Positions 19,089 to 27,746 of a stretch of 64,000 bases of DNA are shown here, one piece after another (position 1 is the first letter of the stretch; the number at the start of each line of letters is the position of its first letter). The stretch lies in contig CAWDJJ010000003.1 in the NCBI GenBank assembly GCA_963802635.1, positions 1 through 64,000 on the forward strand, written 5' to 3'. Source of the DNA: CAVTLG01 sp963802635. GTDB taxonomy: Bacteria; Chloroflexota; Ktedonobacteria; Ktedonobacterales; Ktedonobacteraceae. The notes under the pieces were generated by a model. It saw only the letters and a list, made by a program, of their open reading frames with translations. It searched no databases and had not been told where the DNA came from. Both the position numbers and the translations under genes were made by a program.

Positions 19089-20174
19089 ATGCCGCATGCA
19101 GTGACGCTGATTCCCGGCGATGGAACTGGACCAGAAATTACAGCAGCCACCCGCCGTGTCCTTGAGGCAACTGGTGTTCGCTTCGATTGGGACGTACGTC
19201 AAGCAGGGGCAGAAATGCTGGAGAAATATGGTACGGTTTTGCCAGATGATGTCGTCGAGTCAATTAAGCGTACAAAAGTGGGTTTGAAGGGGCCAATTAC
19301 TACTCCTGTTGGCAGGGGCCAGCGCAGTGCAAATGTGGCTTTGCGCAAAAGACTTGATCTCTATGCCAATCTTCGGCCAGCCAAGACCTACCGTGGCTTG
19401 CGTTCTCGCTATGAAAATATTGATTTAATCATCGTGCGTGAGAATACGGAAGATCTTTATGCTGGCATTGAGTATCAGCGGGGAACACCCGAGCACGAAG
19501 AGATACTGGAGACGATCAGGCGTACCCATGGGATGAAACTGGATCCCAATTCCGCGCTTAGCATTAAATATATCTCTGTGGAAGCGACGCGGCGCATTGT
19601 GAAATTTGCCTTTGAATACGCTCGTGCGAATGGTCGCCGTAAGGTGACGGCGGTGCATAAGGCGAATATTATGCGCAGCTCAGATGGGTTATTTCTGTCA
19701 ACGGCGCATGAAGTATCCAGAGAATATCCCGATATCCAGTATGAAGATCGTATTGTGGACAATATGTGTATGCAACTGGTACAGAAACCCGAGCAATATG
19801 ATGTGCTGGTTTTGCCCAATCTCTATGGTGATATTATCTCAGATTTATCTGCGGGTTTAATTGGTGGGCTGGGAGTAGCTCCCGGAGCGAATATTGGCAG
19901 CCAGTATGCGGTCTTTGAGCCGGTGCATGGTAGCGCGCCCAAATACGCGGGTCAGAATAAAGTCAACCCGATGGCGATGATGTTTTCGGGTGTGATGATG
20001 TTGCGCCATCTGAGTGAGCGAGAGGCAGCCGGTCGGCTGGAGAGAGCACTTATGCAAGTACTTGCTGAGGGCAGGTACGTCACCTATGACCTGAAGCCGC
20101 GTCCTGATGATCCCAGTGCTGCTGGCACCTCGCAGGTGGCGGATGCCGTTATTGAGCGTCTGCCGCGCCTGTAA
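19089..20174 (+). CDS. NAD-dependent isocitrate dehydrogenase / isopropylmalate dehydrogenase family
   Basis: 361 residues of the beta-decarboxylating dehydrogenase family. Evidence: VTLIPGDGTGPEIT at the start; NVALRKRLDLYANLRPAK with the Arg residues that bind the substrate carboxylates; VRENTEDLYAGIEY, characteristic of isocitrate rather than isopropylmalate enzymes; the VTAVHKANIMRSSDGLF lysine motif; and GVAPGANIG with PVHGSAPKYAG at the NAD site. The likely role is the TCA-cycle oxidation of isocitrate. ATG 19089 is preceded by GGAGG at 19079-19083; in-frame starts at 19074 and 19077 are possible. Homoisocitrate dehydrogenase is a less likely alternative. Confidence 0.85.
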   Translation: MPHAVTLIPGDGTGPEITAATRRVLEATGVRFDWDVRQAGAEMLEKYGTVLPDDVVESIKRTKVGLKGPITTPVGRGQRSANVALRKRLDLYANLRPAKTYRGLRSRYENIDLIIVRENTEDLYAGIEYQRGTPEHEEILETIRRTHGMKLDPNSALSIKYISVEATRRIVKFAFEYARANGRRKVTAVHKANIMRSSDGLFLSTAHEVSREYPDIQYEDRIVDNMCMQLVQKPEQYDVLVLPNLYGDIISDLSAGLIGGLGVAPGANIGSQYAVFEPVHGSAPKYAGQNKVNPMAMMFSGVMMLRHLSEREAAGRLERALMQVLAEGRYVTYDLKPRPDDPSAAGTSQVADAVIERLPRL

Positions 20175-20266
20175 CCTGTCGAAATTGTGTCTGTAGAGGG
20201 AAACAGGGTAGGAGCGCACGCAAGGTGACGCCCTTACCCTTAAGTATGTAAGAGGTCGGCAGCAGC

Positions 20267-21286
20267 TTAGCTATTATGTGTATCGGCAGGCTGAATGCCG
20301 TTCTTGCGCCACTTATGACGCGCCTGGATATAGCGTACGGTGCCAGAATGTGAGCGCATCATGACGGAGGTGGTACGAGCACCCCAGCCGAAGTACTGAA
20401 CACCGTCCAGCAGGTCGCCCGTACTGATGCCAGTCGCTGCGAATGAGACATCGTTGCTACTCACCAGATCGTCAGTGCGATAGACACGATTGAGATCAAT
20501 GCCATCAGCTATGAATTTGGCGCGCTCTTCGTCGTTGCGCGGCCAGATCTTACATTGGATTTCTCCACCAACGCATTTGAGCGCCGCTGCGGATAAGACA
20601 GCTTCCGGTGCGCCACCAATACCCATGAGGACGTCGATGCCTCGATAATCTTCCATGGCTGCCTGGATAGAAGCAGCGACATCGCCATCGGTGATCAAGC
20701 GAATACGTGCTCCCACCTCGCGAATTTGTCGGATGGTTTCCTGGTGACGTGGGCGGTCCAGAATGACAACTGTCAGGTCGTCAATATGTGCCTGGCGCAC
20801 GCGCGCGATACGATCCAGATTGACGGCGACCGACGCATTAATGTCAACGACGTGTTTCATCGCGGGACCAACGGCGATTTTTTCCATATAGAAGACGCCT
20901 GGAGGGGCTGAATACATGCTGCCGCGTTCTGCGGTAGCCACGACGGCGAGCGCTCCTGGCAACCCTAGCGCGAGCAGACGTGTGCCATCAACAGGATCAA
21001 CGGCCAGATCAACTTCTGGCGGATTGCCGTTCCCGATACGTTCGCTGATATAGAGCATGGGAGCTTCATCTTTCTCCCCTTCGCCGATAACGACCGTGCC
21101 ATTCATATCAACTCCGTCAAGAGCGCGACGCATAGCATCAACGGCAGACTGATCAACCATCTCTTTGTTGCCCTTACCCATCCAGCGTCCAGCACTTAAT
21201 GCAGCAGCCTCGGTTACACGCACGAGTTCCATCGCCAGGTTGCGTTCCTGCGTGCGGGAAGGCTCAAAACGATCTTCTTGTAGCAT
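20267..21286 (-). CDS. glpX: Class II fructose-1,6-bisphosphatase
   Basis: 339 residues, GlpX-type fructose-1,6-bisphosphatase of gluconeogenesis. Diagnostic segments are NLAMELVRVTEAAALSAGRW, TVVIGEGEKDEAPML and VDLAVDPVDGTRLLALG (metal-binding Asp residues), then LMGIGGAPEAVLSAAALKC and the C-terminal DGVQYFGWGARTTSVMMR. Start ATG 21286 follows AGGAGGA. It is transcribed downstream of gmk on the same strand with a gap of 33 bases, so the two may be co-transcribed. Confidence 0.93.
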   Translation of the reverse strand: MLQEDRFEPSRTQERNLAMELVRVTEAAALSAGRWMGKGNKEMVDQSAVDAMRRALDGVDMNGTVVIGEGEKDEAPMLYISERIGNGNPPEVDLAVDPVDGTRLLALGLPGALAVVATAERGSMYSAPPGVFYMEKIAVGPAMKHVVDINASVAVNLDRIARVRQAHIDDLTVVILDRPRHQETIRQIREVGARIRLITDGDVAASIQAAMEDYRGIDVLMGIGGAPEAVLSAAALKCVGGEIQCKIWPRNDEERAKFIADGIDLNRVYRTDDLVSSNDVSFAATGISTGDLLDGVQYFGWGARTTSVMMRSHSGTVRYIQARHKWRKNGIQPADTHNS

Positions 21287-21319
21287 AGTTCCTCCTGATA
21301 GTTGCTCCTAAAGGTACAG

Positions 21320-21964
21320 TTAAATATGGATAACGTGAGGGTGGGTACGGCAATGTTCGGCCTGCATAATCGCATGCAGGTTATCAACTGCGACGTCGAG
21401 TTTGCCCTGTCGGTTCTCTATGACATAATCATAATGGTCACGCTGGGCCAGCTCTATCTGAGCATTGGCTAAGCGGCGTTGTCGTTCGACCTCGGTCTCG
21501 GTCTGACGATTGATGAGACGTTCAACTAGCTCCTCTACAGAACCAGGCTGCAGGAAAATAAGAATCGCGCCAGGTAGCTTCTTGCGCACTGTTGCAGCAC
21601 CCTGGACGTCAATTTTCAAGAGCACATCTCGTCCGCATTGAATGTTCTCTCTGACCTGTTGTAAGGGCTGCCCATACCAATTGCCATGCACATTGGCGTA
21701 CTCAAGCAACTCATTGTTGGCGACCATGCGTTCGAATTGTGCCTGGCTGACGAAATGATAAGGATTCCCTTCACTTTCACCGGGACGAGGTGCTCGTGTC
21801 GCAATAGAGGCTACAACATGAAAATCGCTACCACGCTCTTTGAGAGTCTGAATGACCGTGTCTTTTCCAGCTCCCGAAGGCCCTGCCATCACGAAAAGCA
21901 GCCCTTGCCTGGCTGAGGGAGTACCGTTGGTAGGCGATACGTTCATCTGCGTCTCAAGTTGCAT
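21320..21964 (-). CDS. gmk: Guanylate kinase
   Basis: 214 residues. It phosphorylates GMP to GDP. The P-loop is VMAGPSGAGKDTVIQTL, with Asp in place of the usual Ser after the Lys. The GMP-binding region has SIATRAPRPGESEGNPYHFVS and EYANVHGNWYGQPL. The LID region includes RLINRQTETEVERQRRLANA, and the Asp-Tyr pair near the end (DHYDYVIEN) is typical. ATG 21964 follows GAGGGG by 6 bases; ATG 21946 is an alternative. Its partner rpoZ is not seen next to it. Confidence 0.93.
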   Translation of the reverse strand: MQLETQMNVSPTNGTPSARQGLLFVMAGPSGAGKDTVIQTLKERGSDFHVVASIATRAPRPGESEGNPYHFVSQAQFERMVANNELLEYANVHGNWYGQPLQQVRENIQCGRDVLLKIDVQGAATVRKKLPGAILIFLQPGSVEELVERLINRQTETEVERQRRLANAQIELAQRDHYDYVIENRQGKLDVAVDNLHAIMQAEHCRTHPHVIHI

Positions 21965-22206
21965 GTTTTTCCCCTCTGTTCAATTGCTATGGGAGGCCAT
22001 ATACGAATAAACGTTTTCTTTGGTATACTCTCTTAGGCGTTGTGTAGATGAACACGGAGGACTGCGATTTGTTGTGTTGGAACAATCCCAAATACATATG
22101 TGCTCACGATACTATTGTACAACATGGCTGGCTAGCTTGAAAACCGCTCGTCATCTTGCATTTATATGCGTGCTGCCGAAATACGAAAAATAGATAGGAA
22201 GGTTCT

Positions 22207-24177
22207 ATGTTTGTAGATGCAATTACGCTTGCCGCTGTCGCCGATGAATGGAAGAAATTGCTGGTGGGAGCGCGGATAGATACGATTATCCAGCCAACAG
22301 AGCATGCTATTGCCTTGCAATGTTATGCACCAGGCAATCAGGGTCAAGGCGGTCAGAATCGCTGGTTGTATCTTTCGGCCCACCCACAAATGGCACGTGC
22401 GCACCTGACAGCCATTAAACCGCAGAAGATTGCCAGTGAACCACCCGCTTTTGTGATGCTGCTGCGTAAGTACCTGGAAGGCGCGCGCATTGAGTCCATC
22501 GTACAACCACGCTGGGAGCGCGTGTTAGAGATTGTGGCCGGATACCGCGTGCGTCCAGATAGTGATGAGCGTATACGCTTGCGCTTGATTGTGGAAATTA
22601 TGGGGCGAGTCAGCAACATTGTCTTTTGTGATGAGGGTGGTATGATTCTGGGAAGTCTCAAGCGCGTAGGGGCAGATGTCAATCGCTATCGCGTGATTGC
22701 TGCCGGGATAGCATATGTCCCGCCTCCACCCCAGCAGCGCACTGTTGCAGGTCAGGTTAGAGCGCGGCTGGAACCAACTCTGGTGACTGCCGCTCAACTG
22801 GCGCTGTGCGCTGCAGCGGATCAAGAGAGTGCGGCAGATTCTGCCGTGGTGGCAACAAAGAAACAGAAACGCGCTTCAGAACAACCAAAACTGTGGCAGT
22901 TATTAACAAAGCATCTGCTTGGGTGTAGCCCGTTGCTGGCCCGCGAAGTAGTTTTTCGGGCCACTGAGGATAGCGAGGCCCTGGTAGAGCATGCGGATGA
23001 AGGGGTGTGGGAGGAACTGGCCTGGAATATGCGTGAACTGGCAGTGTGCTATGACACGCACCATTGGCAGCCGCAACTGGTCGAGCGTGTAGGCGCTATA
23101 GACGAGAGACACGGCGCATTAAACGCGAGGCAAAAGATCCCGCTGGCATTTGCACCTTACGTTCTGGAGCAATATACGCTGGTAGCGGATCTGCTGATAC
23201 GTCAATCCCCGTCAATGAACGTCTTGCTCGATGATTATTATGCGCGTGCTGAATGGCGTGACGCGCTGGAGAGTTTGCGCGCCCCGCTACGCAAAGTGTT
23301 GCTGACACAGCGTGAGCGCTGCAAACGCAAGGCCGGACTTCTGCGGGAGGAGATGGCAATGTCAGAGGAGGCTGCTCGTTATCGTCTGTTTGGTGATTTG
23401 CTGCTGGCATATCAGCGTGAGGTGCAGCAAGGACCTCAGAGCGTTGAATTGGAAAACTACTTTGCGGATAATGGGAATGGTAATCTGCCAGTTGTGACTG
23501 TCCCACTTGATCCACGTTTTGACGCGGTAGGCAATGCGAATCGCCTCTATGCGAAGTATCATAAACTGCGCCGGGCGCTCGAGCTGGTGCCCGCGCAGAT
23601 TGAGCGCAATACGGTGGAGCAGGCGACGGTGGAGCAGCTACTCGCTGATCTGATGCTGGCTGAAAATGCAGCGGAGATTGCTCTGGTGAAGGCTGAAGTG
23701 CAGGCCGCTGGCTATATACGCGGGAAGGCCGCGCAAGATAAAAAGGCGCTGAAAAAAGGCAAGAGCGGCAAGCAGGTGAAAGGAAAGGCAATGCCTCCTG
23801 GTGGAGGTGTGCCACTGCATCTACAAAGCCGCGAGGGTTTTGTCTTGCTTGTGGGCAAGAATAGTCGGCAAAATGAAGAGGTCACATTTCATCAGGCCAC
23901 GGCGAATGACATCTGGTTGCATGCGCGCGGTGTCGCGGGCGCACATGTGATTGTGAAAGCTGCCGGGCGCGAGGTGTCGCAAAGTACTATTGAGCAAGCT
24001 GCCAGCTTGGCTGCATATTATAGTGAGGCGCGTGGGAGTACAAGTGCTCCCGTAGACTATACGCAGCAGCGCCATGTGCGTCATATGAAAGGTGGTGGTC
24101 CGGGAATGGTAATTTATGAACGAGAACGTACGCTATACATTGAGCCAGATAAAGCTCTGGCGCTGCTCAATCAATAA
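22207..24177 (+). CDS. rqcH: RqcH/NFACT ribosome quality-control protein
   Basis: 656 residues. RqcH binds stalled 50S subunits and adds C-terminal alanine tails to nascent chains. The NFACT-N domain starts at once (MFVDAITLAAVADEWKKLL) and contains LRLIVEIMGRVSNIVFCD. A helix-hairpin-helix and coiled-coil region fills the middle (about residues 340-500). A Lys-rich linker leads into the NFACT-R domain with REGFVLLVGKNSRQNEEVTF, ANDIWLHARGVAGAHVI and YTQQRHVRHMKGGGPGMV. ATG 22207 follows AGGAAGG. Older annotations would call it fibronectin-binding protein. It is divergent from gmk. Confidence 0.92.
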   Translation: MFVDAITLAAVADEWKKLLVGARIDTIIQPTEHAIALQCYAPGNQGQGGQNRWLYLSAHPQMARAHLTAIKPQKIASEPPAFVMLLRKYLEGARIESIVQPRWERVLEIVAGYRVRPDSDERIRLRLIVEIMGRVSNIVFCDEGGMILGSLKRVGADVNRYRVIAAGIAYVPPPPQQRTVAGQVRARLEPTLVTAAQLALCAAADQESAADSAVVATKKQKRASEQPKLWQLLTKHLLGCSPLLAREVVFRATEDSEALVEHADEGVWEELAWNMRELAVCYDTHHWQPQLVERVGAIDERHGALNARQKIPLAFAPYVLEQYTLVADLLIRQSPSMNVLLDDYYARAEWRDALESLRAPLRKVLLTQRERCKRKAGLLREEMAMSEEAARYRLFGDLLLAYQREVQQGPQSVELENYFADNGNGNLPVVTVPLDPRFDAVGNANRLYAKYHKLRRALELVPAQIERNTVEQATVEQLLADLMLAENAAEIALVKAEVQAAGYIRGKAAQDKKALKKGKSGKQVKGKAMPPGGGVPLHLQSREGFVLLVGKNSRQNEEVTFHQATANDIWLHARGVAGAHVIVKAAGREVSQSTIEQAASLAAYYSEARGSTSAPVDYTQQRHVRHMKGGGPGMVIYERERTLYIEPDKALALLNQ

Positions 24178-24193
24178 TCGTGGTGAATATATA

Positions 24194-25646
24194 TTAGCTG
24201 CGCTCACGAGAGGAACCGATGCCCATCTCTTCACGGTATTTGGTGACGGTACGGCGTGCCAGTGAGATATGCCAGTTCGTGAGGAGGTGAGCTAGCTCTT
24301 CATCGCTCAGCCGGTGTTTAGGGTCCTCGGATTGGATGAGTTCGCGCAACATGTCTTTGATGCTGAGCGAGCCGTCGAAGAAATCCGCCAATGGGATCAA
24401 GCGACCGTTGGGCAGCAGGACGTATTTATTGGCCGTTGCTCTACTAACCGTGCCTTCGTCCAGATTGAGGCGCAAGGCAACTTCAGCACGTGTAAGTGGA
24501 CGTAGATAGCGTATACCATGCTCTAAAAACTCATGCTGGTATGCAACGACGAGTTTCTGTGACCCGTCTGAGTGTTTGCCAACGGCGGTGGATACAGTCG
24601 ATAAAAAATTTTGCGCGATCTCGATGCTGATGAATGTAGCGTTGTACATCGTTGCTGGCGGTCAGCGGTACTTGCTGCTCGGGATAGTGGGTACGAATGC
24701 TAAATTTATAGCGCTTATCTTCGACAAGTTCTATTTCAAAGCCTGTTTCTCCCTTGCGGATAAGCACATCCGGGCGAATGTATGTCGTTCCGCTGTCCTG
24801 GCACGCGCAATAACTATCGGCGCGATAGACATGTGCCGGAAATGGATGCAGCGTACTGCGAATGTAGAGACTGGCCTGGCGTACATCGTGCAGTGGGATT
24901 TTAAGCTGGCGCGCGATCTCATGTAACTGATTACGTCCCAGGTAGTCCAGGTAGCGGTCGATGAGGATGTGGGCAAGCGGATGGGGTGTTGTTTGTTCGC
25001 TTAATGCCTGGAGTTGGATAAGCAGGCATTCGCGTGGGTCGCGTGCTCCAATACCGAGCGGTTCCAGTGTCTGTAACTGGCTTAGCACATACTCAACACG
25101 TTCAGGTACGATCTGCAGGTGATTGGCAATCTCCAGAACGCTGATTTCAAGATAACCACGCTCATTAAGGTTGCCCACCAGTTGCTCAGCTATCGGAGCG
25201 TCATCAGGGGTGATCAGAGCCTCTAATTGCTGGAGTAGTGTCTCCGTCAGCGTATCGTCGGCGGGGATACGAGCGATAGGATCGTACTCGTCGTCATTAT
25301 CCGCCTCGGCGAAGCCGTAATTGTCGATGTCATAAAAGACCTGTTGCGCCGCCTCGGCGTTGTGCTCGTATGGCGCGAGCGCGTCATTGCTATGGTTGAG
25401 TGGCTGTGCGTTCTGCGCGAAGCGCCCGCAGATAGTACAGACGCTCTGGCTATACAAAGGAGTCCCGCAGCAGAGACAGATCCGCTTCTCTTCTACCTCA
25501 AGCGCGGGATTCTCAGTTTGTTCCTGGTTCAGTGTGTGCTCTAATTCATCTGCTGAAAGGTGCAGGATTGTACTGGATGTAATGAGCCTTGCCGTCACCC
25601 GCAAGGCATGCTCTGGTCTGGGCGTCTGTTCTAATCGCATACACAT
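24194..25646 (-). CDS. rpoN: RNA polymerase sigma-54 factor, with zinc-ribbon insert and an apparent frameshift
   Basis: The minus-strand frame from ATG 25646 holds a region I-like start (EHALRVTARLITSSTILHLS), then an insert with two CxxC pairs (CLCCG and CTICG) that looks like a zinc ribbon, absent from textbook RpoN. The core-binding and central domains follow (NLNERGYLEISVLEIA, LEPLGIGARDPRECLLIQL). The frame ends at 24531. The adjacent frame supplies LVVAYQHEFLEHGIRYL, LTRAEVALRLNLDEGTVSRA and the RpoN box ARRTVTKYREEMGI, ending at 24194. One extra base in the AAA homopolymer (TTT at 24554-24556, plus strand) explains the break. Repaired, the protein has the normal order and about 483 residues. 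This is either a sequence error, a recent mutation, or recoding. Confidence 0.8.
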
Positions 25647-25685
25647 ACCCTACCTTTTTCCCGCCTTATACCCATTTTTCCTCTT

Positions 25686-26367
25686 TTAGATCCATCCTTT
25701 ACTTGTCAGGGCACCACGTGCGGCTTCTTGTTCAGCCGCCTGTTTATTGCGTCCTTGTCCACGACCGGCAACCTGATCGCCGAGCAAAACTTCGACGGTA
25801 AATTCTCGGTTATGAGATGGTCCCTCTTGACTGACCACGCGATAGGAAGGCGTAATACCTTCATGGGCCTGAGCATACTCCTGGAACAAAGACTTATTGT
25901 CTTTGAAGAGGCGTTTTTCGACAATGGTATGGGCAATCGGATCAAGCCGGGGTAACAAAAAAAGACGAGCGGCCTCGACATCCTGGTCGAGATAAATTGC
26001 GCCTAAGACAGCCTCAAAGGCGCAGGCAAGTACGCGTTGTCCGCCGCCACTATTTTGTTCTCCCTTGCCCATCAAGAGAAACTTCCCTAGATTGAGATCG
26101 CGCGCGAAGCGTGCTAACGTTTCAGTTCTGACCAGAACCGCACGAACATCGGTTAATTCCCCCTCGCTGAGATGGGGAAAGGTGCGATAGAGGTAATCCG
26201 CACTGATTAAAGCGAGGATTGAGTCGCCCAGGAACTCTAAACGCTCGTTGGAACTTTGTCCTGCGCCCGGCGTTTCATAGATATATGAGCGATGCGTTAA
26301 GGCTAATTTCAAGTATTTGGGGTCCTGGAAATGGAACTCCTAAAATTTCTTCCAATTCTTCCTGCAT
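25686..26367 (-). CDS. rnc: Ribonuclease III, with an apparent frameshift near the N terminus
   Basis: Double-strand-specific endoribonuclease that processes rRNA and mRNA. The start ATG 26367 (after AGAGGTG) gives MQEELEEILGVPFPGP, the usual RNase III opening. The frame must then change by one base at CCCCAAA (26316-26322, minus strand) to continue KLALTHRSYIYE and the catalytic signature NERLEFLGDSIL. GQRVLACAFEAVLGAIYLD carries the second acidic cluster, and the C-terminal dsRNA-binding domain follows (NKSLFQEYAQAHEG, REFTVEVLLG, KQAAEQEAARGAL). Repaired length is about 226 residues, normal for the family. Without the frame change a TTG at 26312 could start a protein lacking its first 18 residues. 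Confidence 0.85.
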
Positions 26368-26688
26368 GGATACACCTCTAGTATAACAAACGCGAGGCGA
26401 GAGATCGCTCTCGTGAGCATTAAATGCATAGGAATTGTAACCTGTGGGCGGAAAGCAATCCGCGACAAACTTTCTTAAGAAACCTAGCAATTCTACTCTG
26501 TAGCCGTCATTGTAGCGCGTTTTTCGTCTTACCGCAACGCTAATACCCATCAATATTATAAGAATAGGTGGTGGAAATGGAAGATGTCTCAACTTTCTTC
26601 AGATTGCATCAATGTGTGAGGTTGTATGGATGAGGACATGCGGGCGCTATCGCTGGACGGTTTGGCTAAGATATGCTACTCTTAGCAG
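26368..26688. other. Divergent intergenic region upstream of rnc and rnpB
   Basis: About 320 bases. A TATGCT at 26672-26677 lies 14 bases before the P1 helix of the RNase P RNA and is a plausible -10 element; no convincing -35 element is visible. The open frame on the minus strand (to 26592) has no protein-like features before MQEELEEIL. Confidence 0.35.
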
Positions 26689-27097
26689 GTGGGTCGGAGC
26701 AAGACAGGTAATCGCGATCCGCAAGGATTCGAGGAAAGTCCGAACTCCATAGAGCAGGATGCTGGTTAACGACCAGTGAGGGCGACCTCAAGGAAAGTGC
26801 AACAGAAACATACCGCCCGCTGTACGCCAGTCGTCGCGGGTAAGGGTGAAATGGTGAGGTAAAAGCTCACCAGCAGCCAGGTGACTGGTTGGCTGGGTAA
26901 ACCCCATCTGGAGCAAGGCCAAGCAGAGGGGATAGGGCATACGCACGTCGGATGCTCTAGCAGGTTGCTCGTCTGTAAACCTTCGGGTTGGCTGCTTGAG
27001 ACGTTGGGCAACTAACGTCCTAGATAGATGATTACCGCCCGCGTTGCTGTAAGGCGGCGCGAGAACAAAATTCGGCTTACGGCTTGCTCCGTCCCGC
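26689..27097 (+). ncRNA. rnpB: RNase P RNA component, class A
   Basis: The catalytic RNA that matures tRNA 5' ends. Conserved cores are GAGGAAAGTCCGAACTCC near the 5' end (CR-I), AACAGAAACATACCGCC, GTAAGGGTGAAATGGTGAGG, TGGGTAAACCCCAT, GAGGGGATAGGGCATAC, and near the 3' end TAGATAGATGATTACCGCC with AAAATTCGGCTTAC (CR-V). The 5' GGGTCGGAGCAAG (26691) pairs with CTTGCTCCGTCCC (ending 27095) to form helix P1, which sets the ends. Length is about 405 nt, normal for class A. It is followed directly by a strong terminator. Confidence 0.95.
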
Positions 27098-27117
27098 CGC
27101 ACCACGCGTGACAAAAA

Positions 27118-27159
27118 GGGACGGAAGGCATTGTATTTGTGCCTTCCGTCCCTTTTTTC
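27118..27159 (+). terminator. Rho-independent terminator after rnpB
   Basis: A perfect 13-bp inverted repeat (27118-27130 and 27140-27152, GGGACGGAAGGCA against TGCCTTCCGTCCC) with a 9-base loop is followed by six T. It sits 20 bases after the RNase P RNA and also shields the convergent small gene at 27178. Confidence 0.92.
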
Positions 27160-27177
27160 TATGGACAAGCCAAGAAT

Positions 27178-27378
27178 TTACTGGCTGATGCGGTCGTGAT
27201 CGATGAGCCAACGGATAAAATTGAGACGGCGGCTCTCTTCCACAATCTCACGATATTCTATTTGCTCAGCAACGTGATCTTTCATATGAATAAGCTTTGC
27301 AGCTTCGTCTTCAGTAAATCCCATGGCGAGAAGACTGGCAAATTCGGCGTCTTCAGTTGCATATGAATGTTCTGGCAT
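27178..27378 (-). CDS. Small helical protein of unknown function
   Basis: 66 residues, very acidic at the start (MPEHSYATEDAEFASLL) and predicted almost wholly helical. MGFTEDEAAKLIHMK has the look of a UBA-like or other three-helix motif (MGF loop), which is only a resemblance. The ATG at 27378 has a GAGGGAG about 13 bases upstream. It stands alone between the rnpB terminator and a 370-base gap. I do not recognise a family. The coherent amphipathic pattern argues for a real gene. Confidence 0.5.
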   Translation of the reverse strand: MPEHSYATEDAEFASLLAMGFTEDEAAKLIHMKDHVAEQIEYREIVEESRRLNFIRWLIDHDRISQ

Positions 27379-27746
27379 AGTGACGATGCTCCCTCTTGGT
27401 GAATAACGAAACGAACTACATGACTGAGCTGACCAGATTTAAAATCCTTTATTATGTACACCCGTACAGGCCTCTTTGGATTTACAATATGTTCCTTTAC
27501 CTACAAATTTCTGTATACAACGAACAACTAACTCTTTTTTTCCTCTCACATGCTTACTTTCACCTTTGGCAGGTAGGCGCTCTGCGCGGAAAGAAAGAGC
27601 AGGTCGGTTTGGATTAAAAAAAATCCAGGTCCTGGCTGCCGTTCCCAGGGAGGGGAACTTGGAGAAGACGACCTCTGCCGTAATCATAGCACGAATGTGG
27701 ACATTCGTCTACGTGTAGTTTTGTCTGTATTGTGTATATGCATGTA
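27379..27746. other. Intergenic stretch with small hairpins
   Basis: No gene recognised. There are short hairpins near 27615-27665: CCAGG TC CTGG, and GTTCCC with GGGGAAC. They lie upstream of the small gene and downstream of glycerate kinase; one may terminate the glycerate kinase transcript. Confidence 0.3.

Noticed and set aside
23096..23815. 239-residue minus-strand frame inside rqcH
   Set aside because: Shadow of the strongly supported rqcH coding frame.
26788..27168. Minus-strand open frames across the RNase P RNA
   Set aside because: The region is fully explained by the conserved class A RNase P RNA sequence and its terminator.
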